A stretch of 64,000 nucleotides of DNA from Oceanospirillaceae bacterium (GTDB lineage: Bacteria > Pseudomonadota > Gammaproteobacteria > Pseudomonadales > Balneatricaceae): the NCBI GenBank assembly GCA_003523085.1, contig DPHD01000024.1, positions 1 to 64,000 of the forward strand, written 5' to 3'. The stretch's first letter is position 1, and each line of letters starts with the position of its first letter. Both the position numbers and the translations under genes were made by a program. Under the pieces are notes generated by a model. That model was not told the origin of the DNA, did not search any database, and was given only the letters and a program-made list of their open reading frames with translations. Positions 26,150-34,596 of the stretch are shown piece by piece.

Positions 26150-27133
26150 ATGCAACACCCTTTAAACTCGTCCTATAGTTTATCTAGGCAAGACTTGTTG
26201 CTTCGCAGCTTGGCTTTTACTGTGGTGTATGCCACGGTTATTTTTGTAGTTAATAATTTTTTAAACTTCTGGGCTTTGTGGCCAGGAGCCGTCAATACCC
26301 TGGTGGGAAAAACCTCCGCCGGATTAGGCTGGCTACAGGTATTAAGTTATCTAGCAGCGCCAATGTTGGCCATGTTTCATGTGTCTACACTGAGGGCATT
26401 AAGCTATCACGACCTTGCACAGAGGGTCTCCCATTGGGCCGCCACTAGTGTAAAAGCCGCCTTTTGGATGGTGCTTTTAGTAGGTTTAGTTGACATGCTG
26501 GTATCGTTTTTACGCATAGAGTCGCTGCTTGCGCCTTTGGTTGGCGATGCCATGACTCTTGAATTAGGTAAACCACAATTCCGTGGTACTTATGTACACC
26601 TACCACTGATGTTGCTGGCCTGTTTTATAGCCATACGCAGCAAAGGGTTAGGATTTATTTGGCTGACCTTGTTGGTGGTTGGGGCTGAATTTTTAATTGT
26701 TATTACTCGTTTTGTGTTTTCTTATGAACAGGCGTTTATGGGCGATCTTGTTCGTTTTTGGTATGCCGCCTTGTTCCTGTTTGCCTCCGCACACACCTTG
26801 CTTGTAGAAGGGCATATTCGGGTGGACGTGGCCTACACTCATTTTAAGGCGCGAACCCAATCTTGGGTTAATGTTTTTGGGGTCTTCTTACTCGGCTTAC
26901 CCCTGTGTTTTACCATCCTCACCCTAGGTATGTGGGATAAAACTAGCAGTATCAATAGCCCACTCATTAATGTAGAAATTTCTCAAAGTGGTTATGGCAT
27001 GTATGTGAAATACATCATGGTGGGCTTTTTGGCCATTTTTGCTTTTTCTATGATTATTCAATTTTCAAGTTATTTGCTCAAGCATTTTGGTGTGCTACGC
27101 GGCGAAGCAACGACAACCACGGCTAACCCCTAG
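26150..27133 (+). CDS. TRAP transporter small permease subunit, enlarged
   Basis: About 327 residues, roughly twice the usual DctQ length. The DctQ-like core lies in the C-terminal half: FSYEQAFMGDLVRFWYAALFLFASAHTLLVEGHIRVDVAY, then two further helices. About 170 N-terminal residues add several extra helices. ATG 26150 is used; a GTG lies at 26138. No clear ribosome site is seen. It follows an intercistronic terminator and precedes dctM by 11 bases. Confidence 0.85.
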   Translation: MQHPLNSSYSLSRQDLLLRSLAFTVVYATVIFVVNNFLNFWALWPGAVNTLVGKTSAGLGWLQVLSYLAAPMLAMFHVSTLRALSYHDLAQRVSHWAATSVKAAFWMVLLVGLVDMLVSFLRIESLLAPLVGDAMTLELGKPQFRGTYVHLPLMLLACFIAIRSKGLGFIWLTLLVVGAEFLIVITRFVFSYEQAFMGDLVRFWYAALFLFASAHTLLVEGHIRVDVAYTHFKARTQSWVNVFGVFLLGLPLCFTILTLGMWDKTSSINSPLINVEISQSGYGMYVKYIMVGFLAIFAFSMIIQFSSYLLKHFGVLRGEATTTTANP

Positions 27134-27144
27134 GACACTGCGTT

Positions 27145-29805
27145 ATGGAACTTTTGTTTTTAGGGATTTTAGTCCTGCTTATGATTACGGCGCTGATCTC
27201 CGGCTTTCCCGTAGCTTTTTCTTTGCCTGGCTCGTCGATCATTGCTATTGGTTTGGCGGCCCTAGCCGGTTGGGTGTTTGCCGATAATCCAGATGCCTAT
27301 TTCCATGAAGGCGGCCCTGTGCAATGGCTCAGTGCCGGAGTGACAAACTTTAGAAGCCTTTATTGGAACGTTGAGCGGGATACCCTCATTGCGATTCCGT
27401 TATTTATCTTTATGGGCATTATGTTACAACGCTCTAAAGTGGCCGAAGACTTGCTGGTGACCATGGCTCAGCTGTTTGGCCCAGTGCCGGGTGGTTTAGG
27501 TATTTCTGTGGTATTGGTGGGCGCCTTATTGGCGGCGACTACCGGCATAGTGGGCGCCACAGTGATCGCCATGGGTATGATTTCTTTGCCGGCTATGCTG
27601 CGCAGTAAATACTCCCACTCCTTAGCTACGGGAACCATTTGTGCGTCAGGCACCCTTGGCCAAATTATTCCACCGTCTATTGTACTTATTATCTTGGCCG
27701 ACCAGCTCAGTAACGCAGCCGACCAAGCCAGCGCCATGCGTCAGTCTGCATACCGTGAGATTACGGGCGAGTTTTCCATGCCTTCGGTGCTGGACATTAC
27801 CTCAGCCAGCGCCGGTGACATGTTTATGGGGGCCTTTATTCCGGGCCTTGTGTTGGTGGGCTTGTACATATTGTATATATTGTTCACCGCTATCATCCGT
27901 CCAAAAATGGCCCCACCTGTAGGTTATGACGGCGCTTACGATCGTCAGTTTTTGGTTAAAGTATTAATGTCTTTATTGCCACCTCTGGGTCTGATTTTTG
28001 TAGTATTGGGCTCCATTTTAATGGGTGTAGCCACGGTGAACCAAGCGGGTGCGGTAGGTGCGGTGGGTGCCATGTTGATGGCAGGCTATCGCTTACATCA
28101 CCGTGATGAAAGGCGTTATTGGCCTGCCTTTATTGCTATTTCATCGGTTGTTGCCCTAGGTTTTATTGTGGCCAATTTCGACCTCAATATTAAAAACATC
28201 AATACTGACGAAGATCGCCTTGGTATTACCCTAGGTTTGATCGCTTCTGCTACTTTGTTGGTAGCAATAACTTGGAGTGGGTGGAGAGTCTTTAAAACCG
28301 GCACCACCTTACATGAAGTTATGGGGGAAACAGCCAAAACCACGTCTATGGTATTTATCATCCTTATTGGTGCTGCCATGCTCACCTCGGCATTCCGTGC
28401 ATTTGGTGGTGAAGAACTTGTGAAACACATGCTCACAAGTTTGCCGGGAGGCTTTTGGGTACAGTTCTTTGTGGTGATGTTAGTGATCTTTGTGCTAGGT
28501 TTTTTCCTAGACTTCATTGAAATTGCCGTAGTGGTAGTGCCTATTGTGGCACCTATCCTGCTAGCAGACCCAAGCGCTAACATCACTGCAGTGTGGTTAG
28601 GTGTAATGATTGGATTGAATATACAAACCTCATTCCTTACGCCACCCTTCGGCTTTGCGCTTTTCTACTTGCGGGGTGTGGCAGACAAAGTAGTGAAGAC
28701 CGTCTCTATTTATAAAGGCGTGGTGCCATTTATAGGCTTGCAGCTATTAGCCCTAGTCATTACAGGCTTTTACCCAAGCTTGGTGAACTATTTGCCTAAC
28801 CGCACCTACCTGACCTCTGAGTCGGCACCTCCACCTATGAATCCGCGTATTCAGCCTTGTTTAGAGGAACAGGTGCTGACTTTGTACGGCAGCGACAAAG
28901 TGCGTCTGATTGCCGCCATTGATGCCATGGCTGCTGTAGATGCGAGTTATTTGTCCTCTTCTGCAACAGAAATGTTACAACAAAGCTTAAGTAAAGCACG
29001 ACTGACCTTTGACAAAGTAGAGGCTATCTACCAAGCTGAAGCGCAGTTAACAGACTTTTCACAAAGCTATGAGCCGTTACATCAACAAGTACGAGAAATT
29101 CAGCTTCACGTGCGCCGTAATACTGGTTTGAGCAAAGATGCTCAATTACAGTTGCGTCGCCTAGATGATATTGACCTCAATGCAGACCGTCGGGCAGATC
29201 TACTGGCTCACATAGATGAGCTTGAACTTCTTAATCAACGTTTAGAGGCCGGTATCCCTGCTGAATGGGCCACTCAACGACCTATTTTTGAACAACTCAA
29301 TAAGGCAGAAAAACAGTCTCGTAGGCAATACCGTCGTAATGTTGATGAAGCATACGAGGGTATTAGAGAATTGCACTTTTGGATCGCTCAAGCGCCAGAA
29401 TTGGCATTGCTTGAAGATGATGTGGCGCAGCTCGCATCTAGCATAGAGCAGTTGGACGCCAAAGACGCCATGGCAGCGATTAAAGTACAAGAGAAGATGT
29501 TGGGCGAGTTTTCCGGGGTAAGTAGTGTTAAGTCTAAGCTGTCTAAAGCGAGACGTGCCCTGAAAGGCAGTAAATATAATCTCGAAAAGTCCAAAGATTA
29601 TCATAGCCAAGCCATGGCTTTGTTAACGGCAGAGATCACATGGCGTCAAACAGCGTTAACTCAGTTAGCGCCGGCTTTGGCCACCTATGACGATGCCATT
29701 AAGCAAAGCATTGGTTTACGTCTACAGGAACGCATGAGCCATGACGTAGCAACCACGGTTTCTGCCTGTATGTCGACGCATAAAGACATCTCTTTGCAAT
29801 TTTGA
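27145..29805 (+). CDS. TRAP transporter large permease subunit with long C-terminal helical domain
   Basis: 886 residues, far longer than ordinary DctM. The first ~550 residues form the membrane permease (ISGFPVAFSLPGSS, ERDTLIAIPLFIFMGIMLQRS, GTLGQIIPPSIVLIILADQ, LTPPFGFALFYLRGV). From about 553 to 886 there is a hydrophilic, Leu/Glu/Arg/Lys-rich segment likely to be helical and coiled, with no membrane stretch, presumably cytoplasmic. Its function is unknown; no frameshift or internal start with a ribosome site marks it as a separate gene. Confidence 0.9.
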   Translation: MELLFLGILVLLMITALISGFPVAFSLPGSSIIAIGLAALAGWVFADNPDAYFHEGGPVQWLSAGVTNFRSLYWNVERDTLIAIPLFIFMGIMLQRSKVAEDLLVTMAQLFGPVPGGLGISVVLVGALLAATTGIVGATVIAMGMISLPAMLRSKYSHSLATGTICASGTLGQIIPPSIVLIILADQLSNAADQASAMRQSAYREITGEFSMPSVLDITSASAGDMFMGAFIPGLVLVGLYILYILFTAIIRPKMAPPVGYDGAYDRQFLVKVLMSLLPPLGLIFVVLGSILMGVATVNQAGAVGAVGAMLMAGYRLHHRDERRYWPAFIAISSVVALGFIVANFDLNIKNINTDEDRLGITLGLIASATLLVAITWSGWRVFKTGTTLHEVMGETAKTTSMVFIILIGAAMLTSAFRAFGGEELVKHMLTSLPGGFWVQFFVVMLVIFVLGFFLDFIEIAVVVVPIVAPILLADPSANITAVWLGVMIGLNIQTSFLTPPFGFALFYLRGVADKVVKTVSIYKGVVPFIGLQLLALVITGFYPSLVNYLPNRTYLTSESAPPPMNPRIQPCLEEQVLTLYGSDKVRLIAAIDAMAAVDASYLSSSATEMLQQSLSKARLTFDKVEAIYQAEAQLTDFSQSYEPLHQQVREIQLHVRRNTGLSKDAQLQLRRLDDIDLNADRRADLLAHIDELELLNQRLEAGIPAEWATQRPIFEQLNKAEKQSRRQYRRNVDEAYEGIRELHFWIAQAPELALLEDDVAQLASSIEQLDAKDAMAAIKVQEKMLGEFSGVSSVKSKLSKARRALKGSKYNLEKSKDYHSQAMALLTAEITWRQTALTQLAPALATYDDAIKQSIGLRLQERMSHDVATTVSACMSTHKDISLQF

Positions 29806-29834
29806 AGATGGGCGGTGGATTGAGTTGAAGTGGA

Positions 29835-29861
29835 TGGGGTAGAATAAAAACAACTACCCCA
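29835..29861 (+). other. Inverted repeat in the hexR leader
   Basis: TGGGGTAG (29835-29842) and CTACCCCA (29854-29861) form a perfect 8-base inverted repeat around an 11-base A-rich loop, 17 bases before the hexR start. No T run follows, so it is not a standard terminator; an RNA structure or operator is possible. Confidence 0.35.
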
Positions 29862-29878
29862 CTGCTGCAGTGAAGTGA

Positions 29879-30748
29879 ATGCCTAAAACTACTCAAAATC
29901 TGTTCAAAGCCATACAATTAGCCCATCAACAGTTGCGCAAGTCTGAGCGCAAGGTGGCCGATTACGTATTGGAACACCGGGCTAAGGTGGTGCAAATGCG
30001 CATTGTTGATTTGGCGGCCGCTGCGGGTGTGAGTGAGCCTACGGTGGTGCGATTTTGTCGTGCGATTGGGTTTGATGGATTCCAAGGCTTTAAGCTGACG
30101 CTGGCCCAGTTTGTGGCATCCAATACCTCCTACGAACAGTTTCGGTTAGACAGCCGCGATTCCGTAGAAGAGTTTAAAGAAAAAATCTTCGACTCCACCA
30201 TGGGTAACCTCATGCGGGTCAAAACCGATTTAGATGCTGCCAATTTAGAACGCGCCATTGTAGCCCTAGCGCAAACCAAGCGTGTAGATTGTTATGGATT
30301 TGGTGCTTCGGCGCCCATTTGTAGTGACGCCCAGCATAAGTTTTTCCGCCTTAACCTGTCGGCAGCGGCCTATTCAGACCCCCATTTACAAACCATGGCA
30401 GCGGTCACCTTGCAGTCTGGTGATGTGGTGATTGCGATCTCGCAAACGGGCCGTACCAAAGACTTGTTACACACCACTCAACTGGCTATGGATGCCGGCG
30501 CCACCGTGATTGCATTGTGCCCCAGTAATACCCCCTTGGCACAACAAGTGCAGATTCCTCTTTATATCGACCTCGATGAAGACAAAGAGCTCAATACTCT
30601 TATGTCGTCACGCATCACCCAAATGGTGGTGATCGACGTGCTCGCCGTAGGCGTGACCATGCAGTTGGGTGAAGAAGCCAAGGCGCATCTAAAAACCATT
30701 AAACGCTCGCTTAGGAGTTTGCGTATTCCCGCTAAGCGTCCTAAATAG
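29879..30748 (+). CDS. hexR: HexR-type regulator of central sugar metabolism (RpiR family)
   Basis: 289 residues. An N-terminal RpiR helix-turn-helix (LRKSERKVADYVLEHRAKV, VSEPTVVRFCRAIGFDGFQGFKL) is followed by a SIS sugar-phosphate domain (YGFGASAPICSDAQHKFFRLN, AISQTGRTKDLL). The sequence is close to HexR, which senses KDPG and represses zwf, edd and gap genes in gammaproteobacteria. No Entner-Doudoroff genes are next to it here, so target genes must be elsewhere. Confidence 0.88.
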   Translation: MPKTTQNLFKAIQLAHQQLRKSERKVADYVLEHRAKVVQMRIVDLAAAAGVSEPTVVRFCRAIGFDGFQGFKLTLAQFVASNTSYEQFRLDSRDSVEEFKEKIFDSTMGNLMRVKTDLDAANLERAIVALAQTKRVDCYGFGASAPICSDAQHKFFRLNLSAAAYSDPHLQTMAAVTLQSGDVVIAISQTGRTKDLLHTTQLAMDAGATVIALCPSNTPLAQQVQIPLYIDLDEDKELNTLMSSRITQMVVIDVLAVGVTMQLGEEAKAHLKTIKRSLRSLRIPAKRPK

Positions 30749-30769
30749 TTGCGGTTAATGGTGGGGGGC

Positions 30770-30804
30770 TTGACAATTCGGCCTGCAGCTCCCATAGTGG
30801 GAGC
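30770..30804 (+). promoter_or_regulatory. Promoter and perfect palindrome before the second higBA
   Basis: TTGACA (30770-30775) and CATAGT (30793-30798) are 17 bases apart. A perfect inverted repeat, GCTCCCA-TAG-TGGGAGC (30788-30804), covers the -10 element and ends 3 bases before higB, so HigA binding there would block transcription. The GGGAG in the right arm may also serve as ribosome site. Confidence 0.55.
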
Positions 30805-30807
30805 GTT

Positions 30808-31110
30808 ATGCGTATCATCTCCAAGAAAACACTACGTGGCTTTTGGCAATCGAAACCCGAGTTTATGTCGGCAAAGGATGCGCTCGAAGCTTGGCATGAT
30901 GAGGCGAAAAAGGCCGCTTGGCGAACTCCTGCGGAGATTAAAGCTAAATATCGCAGTGCCAGTATTCTTAAAGGTAATCGTGTTGTGTTCAACATCAAAG
31001 GCAATGATTACCGGTTGGTTGTTAAGGTTAACTACGACTATGGCATTGTTTATGTTCGTTTCGTTGGTACCCATAGGCAATATGATGCGATTGATGTGGA
31101 GACAGTGTAA
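30808..31110 (+). CDS. higB: HigB-type mRNA interferase toxin, second locus
   Basis: 100 residues of the E. coli-type HigB family: MRIISKKTLRGFWQSKPEF..AKDALEAWHDEAKKA..W at the start, then NRVVFNIKGNDYRLVVKVNYDYGIVYVRFVGTHRQYDAID. It is a different subfamily from the higB near 3.5 kb, so the two are not recent duplicates. It cleaves mRNA on the ribosome. Stop and higA start overlap (TAATG). Confidence 0.93.
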   Translation: MRIISKKTLRGFWQSKPEFMSAKDALEAWHDEAKKAAWRTPAEIKAKYRSASILKGNRVVFNIKGNDYRLVVKVNYDYGIVYVRFVGTHRQYDAIDVETV

Positions 31111-31475
31111 TGTATATAAAACCGATTAAAACAGAGCAGGATTATGAGCAGGTGCTTGAGCGTATTGCGTTGCTTATGGATGCACGCAAGGACACTGCTG
31201 AAGGCGATGAGCTTGATGTGTTGACGACACTGGTGGAAGCCTACGAAGCTCAACATTATGCGATTGATGCGCCGCACCCTATTGCAGCCATCCGCTTTAG
31301 AATGGAGCAAGGCGAACTGACGAACCAAGATCTAGTGCCTTATATCGGTCACTCAGGTCGCGTTTCTGAAGTGCTCAATTATAAGAGGCATTTAACCTTG
31401 AACATGATACGGCGTTTGCATCACGGCCTGCAAATCCCAACGGATAGTCTTATCGCGACTTATGATTTAGCCTAA
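31110..31475 (+). CDS. higA: HigA-type antitoxin, second locus
   Basis: 121 residues. The N-terminal part (IKTEQDYEQVLERIALLMDA..TAEGDELDVLTTLVEAYEAQHY) and the C-terminal helix-turn-helix (MEQGELTNQDLVPYIGHSGRVSEVLNYKRHLTLNMIRRL) are typical of the longer HigA form paired with E. coli-type HigB. It neutralises the toxin and represses the operon. Confidence 0.93.
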   Translation: MYIKPIKTEQDYEQVLERIALLMDARKDTAEGDELDVLTTLVEAYEAQHYAIDAPHPIAAIRFRMEQGELTNQDLVPYIGHSGRVSEVLNYKRHLTLNMIRRLHHGLQIPTDSLIATYDLA

Positions 31476-31476
31476 T

Positions 31477-34400
31477 TCAGTGAAAATCCCGCGAGCTCAC
31501 TTTAAGTTGTTCTAACAAGTGGCTGCAATCGGTGAGTTTGCCTGCGATGAGGTGGATCACTTGGCTGTCTGGGTCGCGTTCTAAAATACCTTTTACTTTC
31601 AATATTTTGGCATTTAAATAGGCCTGCCTTTGGGCGCGAGAGGTGGCTTGCCAAACCACTAGGTTGGTATTGCCAGTTTCATCTTCTAAGGTGATAAAGG
31701 TAACGCCAGAGGCGGTGCCGGGCCTTTGCCTGCCGGTGACTAAACCGGCGGTGGTGACTAAGGTTTGGTGTGGTTTTTGAGCCAGCTGGCTGGCGCTGCT
31801 GCAACCCTTGAGTAGGCCACTATGCCTTAATAGTGCAATGGGGTGTTGTTCTAGGCTTAAACGCAGGCTGGCGTAGTCTTCGGTGAGTGCATCTAACGCC
31901 GCTGGCGCGGGCAATTGGTCAGATTGCTGTTCGTGTACTTCACGCAGCAATGGTAAATCTTGGTGATTATCGAGCAACTGCCAGCGCGCTTGATAACGGT
32001 GGCCACTAAAACAACGTAAAGCGTTAGCACTAGCAAGGGCTTCAAGTTGGCCTTTGGCTAGATGTAAGGCTTGTACCTGGGGTAAACCCTTAAAGCCTGT
32101 GGCGGGCCTTTGTTCGAGCAATTGATGTATGTGCCTTTGATGTGCGCCTTTAACTTGTCTAAAGCCTAAGCGTAGGGCCAATTCCCCACTAGGGATGGAT
32201 TCCAAACTGTGATCCCAGTGGCTTTGATTAATACACACGGGCAATACCTGCACACTATGGCGGCGGGCATCTTGCACCAGTTGTGAGGCACTATAAAATC
32301 CCATCGGTTGGCTGTTGAGGATGGCGCAATAAAAGGCGGCTGGGTAGTGGTATTTGAACCATGCTGAGACATAGGCTAACACCGCAAAACTGGCGGAGTG
32401 GGATTCGGGGAAACCGTATTCACCAAACCCTAGTATTTGTTGGTATAGCCGTTCTGCAAATTCTGTTTTATAACCTCGCTCTACCATGCCGTTGACTAAT
32501 TTATGATGAAATTGATCGAGCTCGCCGTGGCGTTTCCAGCTGGCCATGGCGCGGCGTAAGCGGTCGGCTTCGCCACCACTAAAACCGGCGGCCACCATGG
32601 CCAATTTAATCACTTGTTCCTGGAAAATAGGCACACCCAAGGTGCGCTTTAATACGCCTTCCACTTCTTTGGATGGGTATTCCACCGCTTCTTTGCCCGC
32701 CCGGCGGCGCAAAAAGGGGTGCACCATGTCACCTTGAATAGGCCCTGGGCGCACAATGGCAATTTGGATGACTAAGTCATAAAAACAGGCCGGTTGTAAA
32801 CGTGGCAACATGCTCATTTGGGCACGGGATTCCACCTGAAATACACCCACGCTGTCGCCCTGCTGCAACATGGCGTATACCTTGGCGTCATCATCCATAC
32901 GGGTAATGTCGGCTAAACTGAGTTGGCGGCCATGGTGTTGATGTACCATGTGTAATGCGCGCCTGATAGCGCTGAGCATACCTAAGGCCAGTACGTCGAC
33001 TTTAAGCAGAGCAAGGCTTTCAAGGTCGTCTTTGTCCCATTGAATCACCGTGCGATCCGCCATGGCGGCGTTTTCTATGGGCACTAGCTCGCTTAATGGG
33101 CCTGCGCTAATGACAAAACCACCTACATGTTGTGACAAGTGGCGGGGGAACCCTTGTAACGTGTGCACTAACTCTAAGAAACATTGGCCTACATGGCTTT
33201 GGCCGTCTAAACCTAGGCTTTGTAATTGCTCATCCCAGCCGGTATTACGGTCACGCCGATCGACGTTTTTAATAAATAGCTCTAGCTGGGGCAGGTTAAT
33301 GCCCAGAGCTTTACCCACTTCACGCACGGCGCTTTTAAACCGGTAGGTGATCACGGTGGCGGCTAAAGCGGCGCGGTGGCGGCCGTATTTTTGGTAGATG
33401 TATTGAATCACCTCTTCGCGCCGTTGGTGCTCAAAGTCGACGTCTATGTCGGGGGGTTCGGCCCGTTCTTTGGAGATAAACCGCTCAAATAACACCTCGA
33501 TTTGGCGCGGATCAACGGCGGTAATTTCTAGGCAATAACACACCACAGAGTTGGCCGAAGACCCTCGGCCTTGGTAGAGAATGTGCCGGCTTTTGGCAAA
33601 CTGTACTAGATCATACACGGTGAGAAAAAAGTGGGCGTAACCCTCCGAGGCGATTAGGGCCAGTTCCTTATCAATGATGTTGGCAATCTTGTGGGGCACT
33701 CCCGCAGGGAAGCGAAGGCATTTTCCTTGTTCCACTAAGTGAAATAAATAGCTGTTGGCATCATAGCCTTCGGGCACTAATTCTGCAGGGTATTGATAAC
33801 TCAGTTCCGATAAACAAAAGCGACATTTATCGGCAATGTCTACACTGGCTTTAAGCCATGCTGCGGGGTAGAGCTTGGCGATTTTGGCTAACGGCCGCAG
33901 GCTATGTTCACGATTGGCTTGCAAGGCATAACCACAGGCGTGTACCGGTAATCCCAGGCGAATGGCGGTGAGGGTGTCGTGTAACATTTGCCGATCTGGG
34001 CTGTGCATCACCACTTGGCCTAAGGCCACTATGGGCAAATCGTAGGCTGTGGCCATGGTTTGGCAGTGTGTTTGTAAGCTTTGATCGAGGGCACTTAAAC
34101 GTCGGTGACAGCCCACCCACAAACGCTGGTGATGGTGTTTGCTTAAACTTTCCCCCCATGTCTGTGTACTATTTGGGTGGGGATTCCAGATTAGTAAGCA
34201 CTCACTTAGAGAGTTAAAGTCGTCGATATAAACTTGGTAGCTGCCTTTGTCACAACGCCTTCTGGCCAAGCTAATAAGTTCACACAGTTGACTATAAGCA
34301 AGGCGATTAGGTGCTAATACCACCAGCCGTTCTTGGTGCAGCACAAACTCGCTGCCAATAATAAGTTTGATGTTGAGTTGCTGTTCTTTTTTGTGCTGGT

Positions 34401-34596
34401 AAGCGCGCACCACACCCGCCACAGAACATTCGTCGGTGAGGGCGAGTGCTTGGTAACCTAAATCATCTGCCTCTTGTATCAGCTCTTGTGGGTGGGAGGC
34501 GGCACGCAGAAAACTAAAATTGCTTAAACAATGGAGTTCGGCATAGTTGATCGAGGCCTCGTCGCTGGGCCCTTTGTGGTTAAGCGAAGTAGCCAT
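31477..34596 (-). CDS. dnaE2: Error-prone DNA polymerase DnaE2 (ImuC)
   Basis: 1039 residues from ATG 34596 (MATSLNHKGPSDEASINYAELHCLSNFSFLRAASHP), the usual DnaE2 start; the longer frame upstream only reads through imuB. PHP domain first, then the C-family polymerase core with PPDIDVDFEHQRREEVIQYIYQKYG and the FQVESRAQMSMLPR and HVGGFVIS segments, and a C-terminal OB domain. It performs translesion synthesis with ImuA and ImuB after DNA damage. The start overlaps the imuB end by 17 bases. Confidence 0.95.
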   Translation of the reverse strand: MATSLNHKGPSDEASINYAELHCLSNFSFLRAASHPQELIQEADDLGYQALALTDECSVAGVVRAYQHKKEQQLNIKLIIGSEFVLHQERLVVLAPNRLAYSQLCELISLARRRCDKGSYQVYIDDFNSLSECLLIWNPHPNSTQTWGESLSKHHHQRLWVGCHRRLSALDQSLQTHCQTMATAYDLPIVALGQVVMHSPDRQMLHDTLTAIRLGLPVHACGYALQANREHSLRPLAKIAKLYPAAWLKASVDIADKCRFCLSELSYQYPAELVPEGYDANSYLFHLVEQGKCLRFPAGVPHKIANIIDKELALIASEGYAHFFLTVYDLVQFAKSRHILYQGRGSSANSVVCYCLEITAVDPRQIEVLFERFISKERAEPPDIDVDFEHQRREEVIQYIYQKYGRHRAALAATVITYRFKSAVREVGKALGINLPQLELFIKNVDRRDRNTGWDEQLQSLGLDGQSHVGQCFLELVHTLQGFPRHLSQHVGGFVISAGPLSELVPIENAAMADRTVIQWDKDDLESLALLKVDVLALGMLSAIRRALHMVHQHHGRQLSLADITRMDDDAKVYAMLQQGDSVGVFQVESRAQMSMLPRLQPACFYDLVIQIAIVRPGPIQGDMVHPFLRRRAGKEAVEYPSKEVEGVLKRTLGVPIFQEQVIKLAMVAAGFSGGEADRLRRAMASWKRHGELDQFHHKLVNGMVERGYKTEFAERLYQQILGFGEYGFPESHSASFAVLAYVSAWFKYHYPAAFYCAILNSQPMGFYSASQLVQDARRHSVQVLPVCINQSHWDHSLESIPSGELALRLGFRQVKGAHQRHIHQLLEQRPATGFKGLPQVQALHLAKGQLEALASANALRCFSGHRYQARWQLLDNHQDLPLLREVHEQQSDQLPAPAALDALTEDYASLRLSLEQHPIALLRHSGLLKGCSSASQLAQKPHQTLVTTAGLVTGRQRPGTASGVTFITLEDETGNTNLVVWQATSRAQRQAYLNAKILKVKGILERDPDSQVIHLIAGKLTDCSHLLEQLKVSSRDFH

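Noticed and set aside
29835..29861. Terminator after the TRAP permease
   Set aside because: The inverted repeat is not followed by a T run and has an 11-base loop, so I list it only as a structure.
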